Shown piece after piece: positions 8,243-18,676 of a stretch of 64,000 nt of DNA. Location: assembly GCA_022448365.1 (NCBI GenBank), contig JAKVCS010000001.1:372001-436000 (forward strand). The letters run 5' to 3'. The first letter of the stretch is position 1. Each line of letters starts with the position of its first letter. The notes under the pieces are model-generated. The model worked only from the letters and a program-made list of their open reading frames with translations, did no database searches and was not told the origin of the DNA. The position numbers and the translations under genes are program-made. Source of the DNA: Saccharospirillaceae bacterium. GTDB lineage: Bacteria > Pseudomonadota > Gammaproteobacteria > Pseudomonadales > Oceanobacteraceae.

Positions 8243-8570
8243 TTGTATCCTTCTCCAAGTATTTATCATTTAACGCGCCTGGTACTTTAACAACAGCTGT
8301 GACTGTATCCTCTATTGCTCTGAAGTCAGTGAATTCTCCAGGTTGTATTTTGACAATATCACCAGCCCGGTAAATACCACCCTTCATTTCTGCTTTACCA
8401 GAAATAATAACAGTAATTTCTGTTGCTATTTTATGGCAATGGCTTTCTTCGTAGTCCCCGACTACAAACTTTTGAATAGCAACCTCAACATCCGTTGTTT
8501 TGACTACGTTCGGCTCGAAGCCTCCAACAAACCATCCTCGCACCATGTCTTCTAATTTGAATTTTTCCAT
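8235..8570 (-). CDS. small cupin-domain protein
   Basis: A single-domain cupin of 111 residues. The first cupin box is HCHKIATEITVIISGKAEM (metal-type histidines and glutamate) and the second is IQPGEFTDF. The likely start is ATG 8570; a TTG directly before it is the alternative. It begins 14 bases after the pyrF stop and is the first gene of the glycan locus, overlapping the nucleotidyltransferase by 8 bases. Small cupins of this kind in sugar loci act as isomerases, epimerases or sensors. No stronger call is possible. Confidence 0.75.
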   Translation of the reverse strand: MEKFKLEDMVRGWFVGGFEPNVVKTTDVEVAIQKFVVGDYEESHCHKIATEITVIISGKAEMKGGIYRAGDIVKIQPGEFTDFRAIEDTVTAVVKVPGALNDKYLEKDTNA

Positions 8571-8584
8571 CAACTAAGCTCTCA

Positions 8585-9286
8585 TTATATTTTCACCATA
8601 TCGGCAAGAATATTATTACAAGCCAAATATGGTTCTTTTTCCCCAGTAATCGGTCTGCCAATCACCATATAATTCACACCAGCAGCTAGCGCTTGCTGCG
8701 GAGTCAAGACACGACGCTGATCACCTTGATCTGAGCCTGCCGGGCGAATCCCTGGAGTCACTGTCAAAAACTCAGGACTGCAATTATTACGAATTAACTC
8801 AACTTCCTGTGCCGAACAAACAACACCATCCAGGCCTGAATTCTGAGTCAGTAGTGCCAAACGGCGAACCTGCTCTTGAGGATCCAGGTTTAAGCCAATT
8901 TCAGCAAGATCATTCTGTTCCATTGAGGTCAGAACAGTCACACCTATCAACAAAGGCTGATGCGATTTTTTATCTAATTCGTTACGCGCAGCTTCCATCA
9001 TACGGCGACCACCTGACGCATGAACGTTCACCATCCAAACACCAAGATCAGCGGCAGCACCAACGGCTTTGGCACATGTATTTGGAATATCGTGAAACTT
9101 CAGATCCAGGAATACATCAAAGCCCAATGCATGCAGTTTTTCTAAGATAACCGGGCCCGAGGCGGTATACAGCTCTTTGCCAACTTTCACCCGACATTGG
9201 GCCGGATCAAGTTGCTGAGCCATTTTTATCGCCAAATCCTGATTCGGGTAATCCAGTGCTACTACAACTGGTGACAAAGTAGTCAT
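8585..9286 (-). CDS. pyrF: orotidine 5'-phosphate decarboxylase
   Basis: It makes UMP from OMP, the last step of de novo pyrimidine synthesis. The TIM barrel shows VVALDYPN at the N-terminus, the catalytic cluster [10 protein letters not shown] near residue 60, VNVHASGG near 87, TVTPGIRP near 178 and VIGRPIT near 214. The start is the ATG at 9286 ([13 protein letters not shown]), overlapping the lapB stop (ATGA), which gives about 233 residues, normal for the family. Translational coupling to lapB is conserved in many gammaproteobacteria. Confidence 0.97.
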   Translation of the reverse strand: MTTLSPVVVALDYPNQDLAIKMAQQLDPAQCRVKVGKELYTASGPVILEKLHALGFDVFLDLKFHDIPNTCAKAVGAAADLGVWMVNVHASGGRRMMEAARNELDKKSHQPLLIGVTVLTSMEQNDLAEIGLNLDPQEQVRRLALLTQNSGLDGVVCSAQEVELIRNNCSPEFLTVTPGIRPAGSDQGDQRRVLTPQQALAAGVNYMVIGRPITGEKEPYLACNNILADMVKI

Positions 9287-10461
9287 ATATCCAATTTCGC
9301 TTTTTGAGCCGTTGGTACAAAAGAAGCCACTGTTGCCCAATTCTTACAACTCGGGCACCGCCAATGAGGCTCTTTTGCTTTAAATCCACAATTTTTACAA
9401 ATGAACTTAGGTTCATTTTCTACAATGCGCCGGAGAATATCATAGAGTATTAACAACTGCGACTTATCAAGCTGCTGTTTGTGACGTACAACCATCTCGA
9501 CCAACGAGAAAAAACCCGAGTTAGAGGGCTGATTTTGTAGCTCCTGCAGAAGAGAGCCAATAGCCACTTCCGGACCCTGACCTTCAGCCAGACAGTCTAT
9601 TTTTGCCACCAATGCCGGGACGTAATGAGTTTCCTTCCAGTGGCGAGATAAGTGATTCAATAAACCACCGGCATCGCCGACGTGCTTGAACGAATCCACC
9701 AGAGGATCAAGGATCGATATCAATGCCTGAGAATCGATTTCTACCGCTCTTAAATAACAGCGAACGGCCTCATGATATTCTTTCTGGCTGAACGCCATAT
9801 TCCCAGACACGACAAAGGCCCTGGCACAGGCGCTATCGATTTTTAAAGCAGCACGTGAGAGTTTTTGCGCTTCAAGAAAGTCACCAGCAATAACAGCAGA
9901 CTCCGCCAACTCACAGACCGCGTGAGATACTCGTCTGGCTAACAACGGAGAAATATGAATTTTTTTGTTCAGATAGAGATCGTATATTTCCTGCCACTCA
10001 CCTTCCTCCTCATACAATTCAACCAAATGAGAGGAAGCTTTTTCTCTGACGCGCCCCTTTGCATCTAATAGCTCGCTGAATAGGCGCTCAGCCCGATCAA
10101 GTAAACCTGCATAAGAAAAGTCGATCGCGAGTTCTAATTCAAGAGTTTGTAAAGTTGTTTTGGAAAGATCGGTTCGGGCAAACAAAGACTGATGAAGATG
10201 GATAGCCCGGTCAACCTCACCCTTCTCACGCAGAGTTTTGCCAAGCTTAAGAAACAGGTCAATAGAGTCATCATCAAGACTCGAGACATTTAGGAGACGC
10301 TCGAGCGAAACATCACCCGCCTGCGCCAGCAAATCTTCCACACTTGGCATCCAGTCATCGGGAGTCGATTTCTTCGCTTGCCTGGCGAAGCGGTACCCCA
10401 GCGTCCAGCCAATGGCGATACCCAATAAAAGCAGCACATAAATCAGTGCAGAATCCATCAT
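9283..10461 (-). CDS. lapB: LapB (YciM), LPS assembly regulator
   Basis: An inner-membrane-anchored TPR protein that in E. coli helps FtsH degrade LpxC and so limits lipid A synthesis. Residues 4-20 form a single membrane anchor ([15 protein letters not shown]). About nine TPR-like helical pairs follow, such as [14 protein letters not shown] and [17 protein letters not shown]. The C-terminus carries a rubredoxin-like metal site with two CxxC pairs (CKNCGFK and CPSCKNW, about residues 355-372). The length of 392 matches the family. The gene is two bases after lapA and overlaps pyrF. Confidence 0.96.
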   Translation of the reverse strand: MMDSALIYVLLLLGIAIGWTLGYRFARQAKKSTPDDWMPSVEDLLAQAGDVSLERLLNVSSLDDDSIDLFLKLGKTLREKGEVDRAIHLHQSLFARTDLSKTTLQTLELELAIDFSYAGLLDRAERLFSELLDAKGRVREKASSHLVELYEEEGEWQEIYDLYLNKKIHISPLLARRVSHAVCELAESAVIAGDFLEAQKLSRAALKIDSACARAFVVSGNMAFSQKEYHEAVRCYLRAVEIDSQALISILDPLVDSFKHVGDAGGLLNHLSRHWKETHYVPALVAKIDCLAEGQGPEVAIGSLLQELQNQPSNSGFFSLVEMVVRHKQQLDKSQLLILYDILRRIVENEPKFICKNCGFKAKEPHWRCPSCKNWATVASFVPTAQKAKLDI

Positions 10462-10463
10462 TT

Positions 10464-10745
10464 TCAGGATACCCGATCAAGACGCCGCTTGGATTCTTCC
10501 AACTCTTTTTGCAACTTGCGTAATTTCATTTTCTGCGATGCATCCCTAACACCTGTAATCAACCAGGCCAATAACGCTCCGACAGAAAAAAATAGACCTA
10601 CCCACAAAGCCATGGGCATGGTGACTTCCAGACCTGCAAGAAAGTTGATGCTGATCATTGAACTGTTGTGTGCAGCAAAAGCCAATGTGTAAGCCAATAC
10701 GGCAAGAAACACCGCAATACTCAGCACTAACCTAATCTGTTTCAT
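10464..10745 (-). CDS. lapA: LapA (YciS) domain inner-membrane protein
   Basis: A 93-residue protein with two membrane segments (about residues 5-25 and 42-65) joined by the family motif NSSMISINFLAGLEV, followed by a basic coiled tail (KMKLRKLQKELEESKRRLD). LapA is the usual neighbour and partner of LapB in envelope LPS control. The gene sits between ihfB and lapB on the same strand, 15 bases after ihfB. Confidence 0.92.
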   Translation of the reverse strand: MKQIRLVLSIAVFLAVLAYTLAFAAHNSSMISINFLAGLEVTMPMALWVGLFFSVGALLAWLITGVRDASQKMKLRKLQKELEESKRRLDRVS

Positions 10746-10760
10746 GTGACTTCCTGAAGA

Positions 10761-11057
10761 TTAATGCTCTTCAACCAAGCTATCGTTTACCTGGTCTCTG
10801 AGTTCTTTTCCCGGCTTGAAATGCGGAACAAACTTTCCTTTCAGATCAACCGTCTCGCCTGTCTTGGGGTTTCGTCCCACACGAGGAGCGCGATAATGCA
10901 GCGAAAAACTACCAAAACCCCGAATCTCAATTCTCTCGCCAGACGACAAAGTCTGAGACATATGATCCAGCAAAGTCTTCACCGCCAGCTCTACATCCTT
11001 AGATGATAACTGAGGCTGCCTGGACACAATTTTTTCGATAAGTTCAGATTTTGTCAC
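10761..11057 (-). CDS. ihfB: integration host factor beta subunit
   Basis: A DNA-bending nucleoid protein. The sequence holds the full HU/IHF fold: TKSELIEKI at the start, [17 protein letters not shown] in the body strands, and the DNA-intercalating arm with RNPKTG, ending in [10 protein letters not shown]. The start is most likely GTG 11057: it aligns with the common MTKSEL N-terminus and lies 8 bases after AAGGAGG. ATG 11063 is two codons earlier but only about 2 bases from that site. In pseudomonads ihfB borders the O-antigen locus, which fits the glycan locus downstream here. Confidence 0.95.
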   Translation of the reverse strand: MTKSELIEKIVSRQPQLSSKDVELAVKTLLDHMSQTLSSGERIEIRGFGSFSLHYRAPRVGRNPKTGETVDLKGKFVPHFKPGKELRDQVNDSLVEEH

Positions 11058-11207
11058 CTTCATTCCCTCCTTGAGAACGTGCCTTTGTGTGTAGCATGAC
11101 AATAAACCTAGCTAAATCATGCAGTTAGGTGATTTTATTTGCAACCCCAGATGAACATTATTTAGACAATTGTGAAAATTACACCATTTTTCACACTGTA
11201 TAAAACG

Positions 11208-11235
11208 AAAAAACCCGCCAAAAGGCGGGTTTTTC
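11208..11235 (-). terminator. rpsA intrinsic terminator
   Basis: A 6-bp G+C stem (CCCGCC 11214-11219 with GGCGGG 11224-11229, AAAA loop) flanked by an A tract and a T tract. It lies 30 bases after the rpsA stop and has a T6 tail on the minus strand. Confidence 0.9.
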
Positions 11236-11264
11236 TTAGACTGATTTCTCAGAACAGCGAACAA

Positions 11265-12947
11265 TTACTTGTTCAGCTGCTCCTTGATCAGATCACCGAT
11301 AGTGGTAGGACCGGCTACTTCAGCATCAGCTTTCGCACGCTGCTCTTTCAGAGCTGCTTTATCAGCTGCATCGTCTTTAGCCTTAACAGACAGAGCCAAA
11401 GTACGGTTCTTACGGTCAACAACTGTAATAACGGCTTCAACTGCATCGCCTTCGTTCAGAACGTTACGCGCATCTTCTACACGATCACGACTGATATCAG
11501 ATGCCTTCAGTACCGCTTCAACACCTTCAGCCAGCTCAACAGTAGCGGCTTTAGCGTCTACAGCAACAACCTTACCAGTTACCAGAGCACCCTTGTCGTT
11601 CTCAGCAACAAACTCGGAGAATGGATCACTTTCCAGCTGCTTAACACCCAGGGAGATACGCTCACGCTCAGGGTCGATAGACAGGATAACAGTTTCCAGC
11701 TCATCGCCTTTCTTGTAGTTACGAACAGCGTCTTCGCCGTTGTCGTTCCAGGAGATGTCAGACAAATGAACCAGACCGTCGATACCACCGTCCAGACCGA
11801 TGAAGATACCGAAGTCAGTGATAGACTTGATCTTGCCGCTGATCTTGTCGCCTTTGTTAAACTTAGTACCGAACTCTTCCCATGGGTTCATGGTGCACTG
11901 CTTGATACCCAGAGAGATACGACGACGCTCTTCGTCGATATCCAGAACCATCACTTCTACTTCGTCGCCCAGTTGAACAACTTTGCTTGGGTGAATGTTC
12001 TTGTTAGTCCAATCCATTTCAGAAACGTGAACCAGACCTTCAACACCTTCTTCCAGCTCAGCGAAACAGCCGTAGTCAGTCAGGTTAGTCACGCGCGCTT
12101 TAACACGTGCGTTTTCTGGATAACGCTCATTGATGTTAACCCATGGATCATCACCCAGTTGCTTCAGACCCAGAGATACGCGGTTGCGCTCACGGTCGAA
12201 CTTCAGAACTTTAACGTCGATCTCGTCACCAACAGCAACGATTTCGCTTGGGTGCTTGATACGCTTCCAAGCCATGTCAGTGATGTGCAGCAGGCCGTCA
12301 ACACCGCCCAGATCTACGAATGCACCGTAGTCGGTCAGGTTCTTAACGATACCCTTAACAGACTGACCTTCTTGCAGGTTAGCCAGCAGCTCTTCACGCT
12401 CTTGAGAGTTAGCAGCTTCAAGAACAGCACGACGAGAAACAACCACGTTGTTACGCTTGGCGTCCAGCTTGATAACTTTGAATTCCAGCTCTTTGCCTTC
12501 CAGGTGCAGAGTGTCGCGTACCGGACGTACGTCAACCAGAGAACCAGGCAGGAATGCACGGATGTTTTTCAGGTCAACGGTGAAACCACCTTTAACCTTA
12601 CCATTGATGATACCGGTAACCAGCTCATCAGCTTCGAAAGCTTTTTCCAGCTCTTTCCAGCTTTCAGCACGCTTAGCTTTTTCACGAGACAGTTTGGTCT
12701 CACCGAAGCCGTCTTCAACTGCTTCCAGAGAAACCTGAGTTTCGTCGCCAATAGCAACTTCTAACTCGCCTTTTTCGTTCAGGAACTGGCTGCGAGGGAT
12801 AACCGCTTCAGACTTCAGGCCAGAGTTTACTGTTACCCAGTCGCTGTCGATATCAACAACAGTACCGGTAACAATAGAACCAGGCTGCATATCCAGTTCT
12901 TTTAAGGATTCTTCAAATAGTTCAGCAAAGCTTTCGCTCATGGTCAT
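11265..12947 (-). CDS. rpsA: 30S ribosomal protein S1
   Basis: S1 recruits mRNA to the 30S subunit. The 560 residues hold six S1/OB repeats, recognisable by repeated segments such as [37 protein letters not shown] and [19 protein letters not shown]. The N-terminal [14 protein letters not shown] is the 30S-binding segment. ATG 12947 has AGG at good spacing; ATG 12941 two codons later matches the usual MSESFAE start. The gene follows cmk, has a 228-base leader and ends at a strong terminator. Confidence 0.97.
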   Translation of the reverse strand: MTMSESFAELFEESLKELDMQPGSIVTGTVVDIDSDWVTVNSGLKSEAVIPRSQFLNEKGELEVAIGDETQVSLEAVEDGFGETKLSREKAKRAESWKELEKAFEADELVTGIINGKVKGGFTVDLKNIRAFLPGSLVDVRPVRDTLHLEGKELEFKVIKLDAKRNNVVVSRRAVLEAANSQEREELLANLQEGQSVKGIVKNLTDYGAFVDLGGVDGLLHITDMAWKRIKHPSEIVAVGDEIDVKVLKFDRERNRVSLGLKQLGDDPWVNINERYPENARVKARVTNLTDYGCFAELEEGVEGLVHVSEMDWTNKNIHPSKVVQLGDEVEVMVLDIDEERRRISLGIKQCTMNPWEEFGTKFNKGDKISGKIKSITDFGIFIGLDGGIDGLVHLSDISWNDNGEDAVRNYKKGDELETVILSIDPERERISLGVKQLESDPFSEFVAENDKGALVTGKVVAVDAKAATVELAEGVEAVLKASDISRDRVEDARNVLNEGDAVEAVITVVDRKNRTLALSVKAKDDAADKAALKEQRAKADAEVAGPTTIGDLIKEQLNK

Positions 12948-13175
12948 GATATATACCTATCTCGTTACGCGCGCTTCGAACTTGACCTTTGTTGATTAAC
13001 GGTCGGGAAGCCGAAGTTAACGCTTGCCGGATAGCCAGTTATCCGGGGTTAGTTTATTTTCAAAATAAAGCACTGTTGAGCCAGTCTTCAGCGATGTTAG
13101 CGCTTGTGACTGCACGGCCCACTGGCCAGTGTTTTATTTCAATCTCAGAGTACGCTGCTCTGTATACACACCTAC
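12948..13175 (-). promoter_or_regulatory. rpsA: rpsA 5' leader region
   Basis: A 228-base gap between cmk and rpsA on the coding strand of rpsA. It holds a 7-bp hairpin (CCGGATA 13027-13033 with TATCCGG 13040-13046) about 80 bases before the start codon and only a weak Shine-Dalgarno. Structured leaders that allow S1 to repress its own mRNA are known for gammaproteobacterial rpsA, and this region is placed and shaped for that. No clear promoter could be chosen by eye. Confidence 0.4.
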
Positions 13176-13865
13176 TCAGGCCAATCCGGATTTATTCACC
13201 AGATCCAGCACCTGATTGCAGACTTCTTCAATGGTCATAGAAGTGCTGTCAATAACAGTGGCATCGTCGGCAGGCTTCAGGGGAGCCACAGCACGGTTGC
13301 TGTCTCGCTCATCCCGGGCACGTATGTCTTCGATAAGGGCGGGCAAACTAGCATCAAAGCCTTTTTCAGTCAACTGTTTATAGCGGCGCTGACCACGCTC
13401 TTCAGCGCTTGCCGTGAGGAACACTTTGACCCGAGCCAGAGGAAATACCACGGTCCCCATATCCCGGCCGTCGGCAATCACGCCCGGTAACGTTTGAAAG
13501 TCACGCTGACGCTGCAATAACGCCGAACGAACTTCTGGCAAAGCAGCTACCTGAGACGCCAGACTACCTACCTCTTCGGTACGGATCTGATCAGTCACAT
13601 CATCACCTTCCAGAATCACTTTGACACCTACCGGAGTCGGCTCGAAGCGCACATCCAGATTGGCAGCCACTTCCGAGATGGCATCTTCGTCATCCAGCGC
13701 AAGGCCTTTACGATCCGACGCCAAGCCGGTAATGCGATACAAAGCACCGCTGTCTAACAACTGCCAATTCAGCGCCTGAGCTAAACGAGCGCAAACGGTG
13801 CCTTTACCAGCACCTGACGGGCCATCAACTGTGATTACCGGAGCATCTGGATTAACAACAGCCAT
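13176..13865 (-). CDS. cmk: cytidylate kinase
   Basis: It phosphorylates CMP and dCMP. The P-loop is [10 protein letters not shown] (residues about 14-23). The NMP-binding insert includes LLDSGALYR, and the central part has [15 protein letters not shown] and a LID-like segment with RGQRRYKQL. The length of 229 is normal. It follows the tyrA-aroA fusion after two bases and precedes rpsA, the conserved order. Confidence 0.96.
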   Translation of the reverse strand: MAVVNPDAPVITVDGPSGAGKGTVCARLAQALNWQLLDSGALYRITGLASDRKGLALDDEDAISEVAANLDVRFEPTPVGVKVILEGDDVTDQIRTEEVGSLASQVAALPEVRSALLQRQRDFQTLPGVIADGRDMGTVVFPLARVKVFLTASAEERGQRRYKQLTEKGFDASLPALIEDIRARDERDSNRAVAPLKPADDATVIDSTSMTIEEVCNQVLDLVNKSGLA

Positions 13866-13867
13866 GT

Positions 13868-16153
13868 TTACACCTCTTCCACAGTCAGATTCATACCAGC
13901 GCCATTAGCCAGTTCAACAAAGTTCGGGAAAGACGTTGCGACATTAGCGCAATCAAGAATATTGATCGGCGCCTCGCTACCACGCAGAGAGGCAACAGCA
14001 AAACTCATGGCAATACGGTGATCGTGGTGAGTAACGATATCTCCGCCACCAAAGCTACCTTCAGAACCAAAGCCCTGAATGACAGCACCATCCTCAGTGC
14101 CCTTCGCATCAACACCTAACGCCACCAAGCCATCGACCATCGCCTGAATGCGATCGCTCTCTTTTACGCGTAATTCTTCAGCGCCAGTCAGAATGGTTTC
14201 CCCTTCCGCACAGGAAGCTGCAATAAACAACGCCGGGAATTCATCAATCGCCAGCGGTACCTGATCTTCCGGAATATGAATACCTTTTAGCGGAGCGCTC
14301 TGAATACGGATATCCGCCACCGGCTCGCCACCCACTTCGCGCTCATTCAATACCTCCAGATTACCACCCATGGCTTTCAGAATATTGATCACACCAATAC
14401 GGGTTGGGTTAATGCCCACGTGCTCCAGAGTAATATCAGAACCTGGCATAATACTCGCCGCAACCATAAAGAAAGCGGCAGAGGAGATATCAGACGGTAC
14501 ATCGATACTGGTCGCGGTTAATTCACCGCCTGACTTCAGAGTTACCGTATTACCGTCAACCTGAACGTCATAGCCGAAGCCTTTTAACATACGCTCTGTG
14601 TGATCACGGGTTGGTGCCGGTTCAGTCACAGAGGTTTCGCCTTCGGCATACAAACCCGCCAACAGCACGCAGCTTTTTACCTGAGCACTAGCCATTGGCA
14701 GATCGTAATGAATGCCTTTCAGAGCAGAGCCACCTTTAACCAATTCACTGCCTTTAATAACCAGAGGCGGGCGACCGTTTTCAGCCGTCTCAACTACAGC
14801 ACCCATTTCTTTTAACGGATTGGCAACACGACCCATTGGGCGTTTGGACAGCGATTCATCGCCACTCATTTCAACATCAAACTTCTGACCTGCCATCAAG
14901 CCCGACAACAAGCGAATGGTGGTACCCGAGTTACCAACATACAACGCATTGGGCGGCGCCTGCAGACCATGCAAACCAACACCATGAATAGTCACACGAC
15001 CGCGATGCGGCCCCTCAATAACTACCCCCATATCACGGAATGCCTGTAACGTTGCCAAAGCATCTTCGCCTTCGAGGAAGCCAGTCACTTCGGTCGTGCC
15101 GTTTGCCAGCGAGCCCAGCATGATTGAGCGGTGAGAAATGGATTTATCCCCCGGCACTCGAAAGCTGCCGGATAATGCCTTACCCGGAAGGGCACGGTAA
15201 GTGATAGATGTCGCTTTCATAGGTTCCACATAGGCCCTGCGGGCGAGTATTTTTGAGAAGTGGTCACGCGCAACCTTGGCCCGGGTCAGAACCCCCATAA
15301 CCTGGGTGGTATCATCGTCCTCGATGGCCTGGCGCAAAAATTTGAGATCGTGCTGAAATAAATCCAGCGTCTTTAAAATCTGGTCTTTGTTGGCAGAAAA
15401 AATATCCCGCCACATTACCGGGCTACTGGCTGCAATGCGGGTAAAGTCGCGAAAGCCGCCGGCCGCGTAATTAAAAATTTCTTTATTTTCATGACTGTTC
15501 GCCAGCGTATCAACCAGCGAATATGCCAATAAATGCGGTAAGTGACTGGTAGCAGCCAACACCTCATCATGGTGCTCCACAGCCATGTATTCGACATCGG
15601 CACCCACCACACACCAGGCATTGCGCACTAACGCCAGCGCCTGATGAGACGTATGACTTTCCGGTGTAATAATAACTTTGTGGTTGAGATACAGATGTTC
15701 ATCCGCAGCAGTCACACCACTGCGTTCGGAGCCTGCAATCGGATGGCCAAGGACAAAACGATTAAAATCAGCACCAAAGATTTTCGAGGCTGAAGCAGCC
15801 ACCGAACCTTTAACCGAACCTACGTCGGTTAACACGGTATTTTCACCAATAAACGGAGCAATGGATTCCAGAACCGAATCAATCGCCAAAATAGGCACAG
15901 AGACAATCACCAGATCAGCACCACGCACAACCTGCTGGATATCTTCATCGTAGGAATCAATGATGCCGTGCTCTTGCGCCAACTGCATGGAGTCCAGGTT
16001 ACGGTCATAACCCGAGACCTGCTGCACGCAACCGCGCATACGCAGACCTTTAACCCAGGAACAACCAATCAACCCCAGGCCAATCACCGCGATTTTGTTA
16101 ATGCAAAAGCCTGGATTGACCTTTGTTACTGAACCGGTAATCGACACACTCAA
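13868..16153 (-). CDS. tyrA-aroA: bifunctional prephenate dehydrogenase / EPSP synthase (TyrA-AroA fusion)
   Basis: One 761-residue chain carries two shikimate/tyrosine enzymes. Residues about 15-310 are prephenate dehydrogenase, with the NAD-binding loop [11 protein letters not shown] and the substrate segment [12 protein letters not shown]. Residues about 325-760 are 5-enolpyruvylshikimate-3-phosphate synthase, with [28 protein letters not shown], an SKRPMGR segment and a C-terminal RVKESDR. The fusion is characteristic of pseudomonads and close relatives. The start overlaps the hisC stop by 4 bases; cmk follows after 2 bases. Confidence 0.96.
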   Translation of the reverse strand: MSVSITGSVTKVNPGFCINKIAVIGLGLIGCSWVKGLRMRGCVQQVSGYDRNLDSMQLAQEHGIIDSYDEDIQQVVRGADLVIVSVPILAIDSVLESIAPFIGENTVLTDVGSVKGSVAASASKIFGADFNRFVLGHPIAGSERSGVTAADEHLYLNHKVIITPESHTSHQALALVRNAWCVVGADVEYMAVEHHDEVLAATSHLPHLLAYSLVDTLANSHENKEIFNYAAGGFRDFTRIAASSPVMWRDIFSANKDQILKTLDLFQHDLKFLRQAIEDDDTTQVMGVLTRAKVARDHFSKILARRAYVEPMKATSITYRALPGKALSGSFRVPGDKSISHRSIMLGSLANGTTEVTGFLEGEDALATLQAFRDMGVVIEGPHRGRVTIHGVGLHGLQAPPNALYVGNSGTTIRLLSGLMAGQKFDVEMSGDESLSKRPMGRVANPLKEMGAVVETAENGRPPLVIKGSELVKGGSALKGIHYDLPMASAQVKSCVLLAGLYAEGETSVTEPAPTRDHTERMLKGFGYDVQVDGNTVTLKSGGELTATSIDVPSDISSAAFFMVAASIMPGSDITLEHVGINPTRIGVINILKAMGGNLEVLNEREVGGEPVADIRIQSAPLKGIHIPEDQVPLAIDEFPALFIAASCAEGETILTGAEELRVKESDRIQAMVDGLVALGVDAKGTEDGAVIQGFGSEGSFGGGDIVTHHDHRIAMSFAVASLRGSEAPINILDCANVATSFPNFVELANGAGMNLTVEEV

Positions 16154-17289
16154 GCGTTCACCTGCTCGGCTTTCACCTGAGCTAACACGTTTTCTAATGC
16201 AGCGATGAATGCCTGGTTTTCTTTTGCAATACCAATAGAAACCCTTAAGTGCTCAGGCATTTCATAATTGGCTACCGGACGAATAATCACACCCTGGCGT
16301 AAAAGGCCATCATTTACCGCCATCGGATCAACCCCTAAGGGCATTTTAACGCAGATAAAATTACCAACCGATTGGATAAAGTCGAGACCTAAACGGTTAA
16401 ACTCGCCCTCCAGGTAAGCCATGCCATCGTTATTTACAGCAATACTCTCTGCCACATATTCGTCATCCAACAACGTCGCCTTCGCAGCCGCCAGGGCAAA
16501 CGAATTGACATTGAATGGTGGTCGTACACGATTCAGTAAATCTGCGATTTCCGGACTGGAAACACCATAACCAACGCGCATCGACGCCAGACCATAAGCT
16601 TTAGAGAAAGTGCGAGTTACCACCAGATTTGAGTACTGCGGCAACAGCGCCATGCCATTCGGATAGTCTGCTTCATCAACGTACTCGAAGTATGCTTCAT
16701 CCAACAACACCAGAACACGCTCAGGTACTTTATCCAGGAACGCAATCAGCTCGTCCTTTTTGATCCAGGTGCCAGTGGGGTTATTCGGGTTGGTCACAAA
16801 CACGATACGGGTTTTATCGTTAATAGCCGCCAGCATAGCGTCCAGATCGTGAGCAAAATTCTTCGCTGGTGCAGCAATGGTTTCCGCCCCCACCATTTTT
16901 GCCACCAGACCATAAATCGCAAACGCGTGCTGAGAAACAACAATATTGTCGCCATCATTCACAAACACACGGGTGATAAAATCTAAAATATCGGACGAAC
17001 CATTACCCAACGTGATTTGCTCTGGCTGGATATTCAGTTTTTTACACAGAACGTTCTTTAGTTCGAATCCTGCACCATCCGGGTAACGGGTCAACTCTTC
17101 CAGCTCACCCTGAATTGCCGCCAGCGCTTTGGGACTTGGACCGACCGGATTTTCGTTACTGGCCAGCTTAACGATGTCTCTCTCGTTTAAACCAAGCTCG
17201 CGCGCCAGTTCATCAATTGGCTTACCTGGCTGATACGGGCGCAAACTCTGAACACCTTCAACCGCCTGGCTCTTGTAATCTGTAGTCAT
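16150..17289 (-). CDS. hisC: histidinol-phosphate aminotransferase (HisC2-type)
   Basis: A PLP-dependent class I/II aminotransferase of 379 residues. It has the substrate entry LASNENPVGPSP near residue 38, the cofactor region VFVTNPNNPTGTW near 160, LLDEAYFEY near 194 and the PLP lysine in TRTFSKAYGLASMRVGYG near 227. Between pheA and tyrA the gene usually acts also as an aromatic aminotransferase for phenylalanine and tyrosine synthesis, as well as in histidine synthesis. It starts 3 bases after the pheA stop. Confidence 0.92.
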   Translation of the reverse strand: MTTDYKSQAVEGVQSLRPYQPGKPIDELARELGLNERDIVKLASNENPVGPSPKALAAIQGELEELTRYPDGAGFELKNVLCKKLNIQPEQITLGNGSSDILDFITRVFVNDGDNIVVSQHAFAIYGLVAKMVGAETIAAPAKNFAHDLDAMLAAINDKTRIVFVTNPNNPTGTWIKKDELIAFLDKVPERVLVLLDEAYFEYVDEADYPNGMALLPQYSNLVVTRTFSKAYGLASMRVGYGVSSPEIADLLNRVRPPFNVNSFALAAAKATLLDDEYVAESIAVNNDGMAYLEGEFNRLGLDFIQSVGNFICVKMPLGVDPMAVNDGLLRQGVIIRPVANYEMPEHLRVSIGIAKENQAFIAALENVLAQVKAEQVNA

Positions 17290-17292
17290 AAT

Positions 17293-18390
17293 TTAAAGCA
17301 CCGCTTTTGGGTAAGAACCCAGACATTTAAAATCAACAGAGATATTGCGCAGATTTTCCAATACCGGTGCGATATGCGCGTCGTCTGCATGACCTTCAAA
17401 ATCAATAAAAAATACGTAATTCCAGGTACCAGATTCAGAAGGACGACTCTCAATACGCGTCATACTGATGCCCGCCTGATGGAACGGCTCCAGCACCTCG
17501 TATAACGCACCCGGCTGATTACGGCTGGATACCAGAATAGAGGTTTTGTCTTCACCGGAAGTCATGGTCTTTTGTGGACCAATAATCAGGAAGCGTGTGG
17601 TATTGTCGGGACGATCTTCAATCTTGGCATTTTTCATTACCAGATCGTACAGCTCCGACGCAGCTTCTGAAGCAATAGCAGCTGCACCCGGCTCTTGTGC
17701 TGCGCGCTTAGCCGCTTCGGCATTGGAGTTCACCGGAATACGCTCTACATTCGGATAGTTCTGATCCAGCCACAATCGACACTGCCCCAGAGACTGAGCG
17801 TGAGAATAAATCTTTTTAATCTCACTTTCTGTTTCGCTTTCTTTAACCAGCAAATGGTGATGAATGCGCAGAGCAACTTCGCCGCAGATGTTCAGATTGG
17901 AATGAACAAAGGTATCCAGCGTATGAGTTACAACACCTTCGGTCGAATTCTCCACCGGAACAACGCCGTAATTCGCATTGCCGCTTTCTACTTCACGAAA
18001 CACATCAGCAATAGAAACCTGACCGGTACATTGAACAGCATGACCAAAGTGCTTCACTGCCGCTTGCTGAGTAAAGGTACCTTCCGGGCCTAAATACGCT
18101 ACGTTTAAAGGCTCTTCTAATGCCAGGCACTGAGACATGATCTCGCGGAATAAGCGCGCCATAGACTCATCAGCCAACGGACCCTCATTACGATCCATGA
18201 CTTTACGCAACACCTGAGCTTCACGCTCAGGACGGTAAAACACCACGTGCTCACCCGGAGCTGCGTATTTTTGTTTTACCTCGGCGACTTCCTGAGCACA
18301 GCGTGCGCGCTCATTAATCAGCTTATGGATTTCTTTATCCAGGCTATCGATTTTATTGCGTAAAACCTCAAGTTCCTGTGCTTCGCTCAT
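17293..18390 (-). CDS. pheA: chorismate mutase / prephenate dehydratase (P-protein)
   Basis: A 365-residue bifunctional enzyme of phenylalanine synthesis. Residues about 1-90 are an AroQ chorismate mutase (LRNKIDSLDKEIHKLINER), about 95-270 are prephenate dehydratase (VAYLGPEGTFTQQAA; VPVENSTEGVV) and about 280-365 are the ACT domain (NQPGALYEVLEPF; ESRPSESGTWNY) that senses phenylalanine. The start is ATG 18390 (MSEAQELEVL) with GGAAG upstream; an upstream ATG at 18468 would translate a repeat element and is rejected. Confidence 0.95.
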   Translation of the reverse strand: MSEAQELEVLRNKIDSLDKEIHKLINERARCAQEVAEVKQKYAAPGEHVVFYRPEREAQVLRKVMDRNEGPLADESMARLFREIMSQCLALEEPLNVAYLGPEGTFTQQAAVKHFGHAVQCTGQVSIADVFREVESGNANYGVVPVENSTEGVVTHTLDTFVHSNLNICGEVALRIHHHLLVKESETESEIKKIYSHAQSLGQCRLWLDQNYPNVERIPVNSNAEAAKRAAQEPGAAAIASEAASELYDLVMKNAKIEDRPDNTTRFLIIGPQKTMTSGEDKTSILVSSRNQPGALYEVLEPFHQAGISMTRIESRPSESGTWNYVFFIDFEGHADDAHIAPVLENLRNISVDFKCLGSYPKAVL

Positions 18391-18427
18391 GCCGCTTCCA
18401 ATCCCATCCAGGCAGAAGAAGGTGGTC

Positions 18428-18505
18428 TGTTTTTCATAGCAGCAACATGGATGTTGCATGCTCATCAAAGGACGCAGGGACGCTCCTTGTGATGAGTGCG
18501 GCCGA
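18428..18505 (-). repeat. two-hairpin intergenic repeat, copy C (inverted)
   Basis: Read on the minus strand it runs CGGCCGC, an outer/inner stem-loop (CTCATCA 18461-18467 pairing with TGATGAG 18490-18496), then a second hairpin GCAACATCCATGTTGC (18442-18457) and TGCTATGAAAAACA. This is the same plan as the copies at 18564-18641 and 24133-24213, with different but still complementary stems. It forms a head-to-head inverted pair with copy A. Confidence 0.7.
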
Positions 18506-18563
18506 ATAACAGTCCACCTTTCCCGCCGATATTTATCTGACTATTAGCCACCAGCCATATAAT

Positions 18564-18641
18564 TCTTCAGCCGCCGGATCAGTGTCACGTCCATGTGCCT
18601 TGATCCTAACGCGACATCCTGTCGCTGCTTTTGAAGAACAA
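18564..18641 (+). repeat. two-hairpin intergenic repeat, copy A
   Basis: It starts TTCAGCCGCCGG. The first hairpin has an outer stem GGATCA/TGATCC (18576-18581 and 18601-18606) around CACGTCCATGTG. The second hairpin is GCGACATCCTGTCGC (18611-18625), followed by TGCTTTTGAAGAACAAT. It lies between serC and pheA. Copy B has the same 40-base spacing from the CCGCCGG head to the second hairpin. Confidence 0.75.
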
Positions 18642-18676
18642 TATGACTAGAGGCTTCAAATTTCTTTAATTTAAAT

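Noticed and set aside
11172-12764. A 530-residue open frame on the plus strand across rpsA
   Set aside because: It is the reverse-strand shadow of rpsA, caused by biased codon use; the protein has no recognisable domains.
18391-18468. A longer pheA start adding 26 residues (MMSMQHPCCC...)
   Set aside because: The extra part translates hairpin 2 of a repeat element and does not match the PheA N-terminus; ATG 18390 has a ribosome site.
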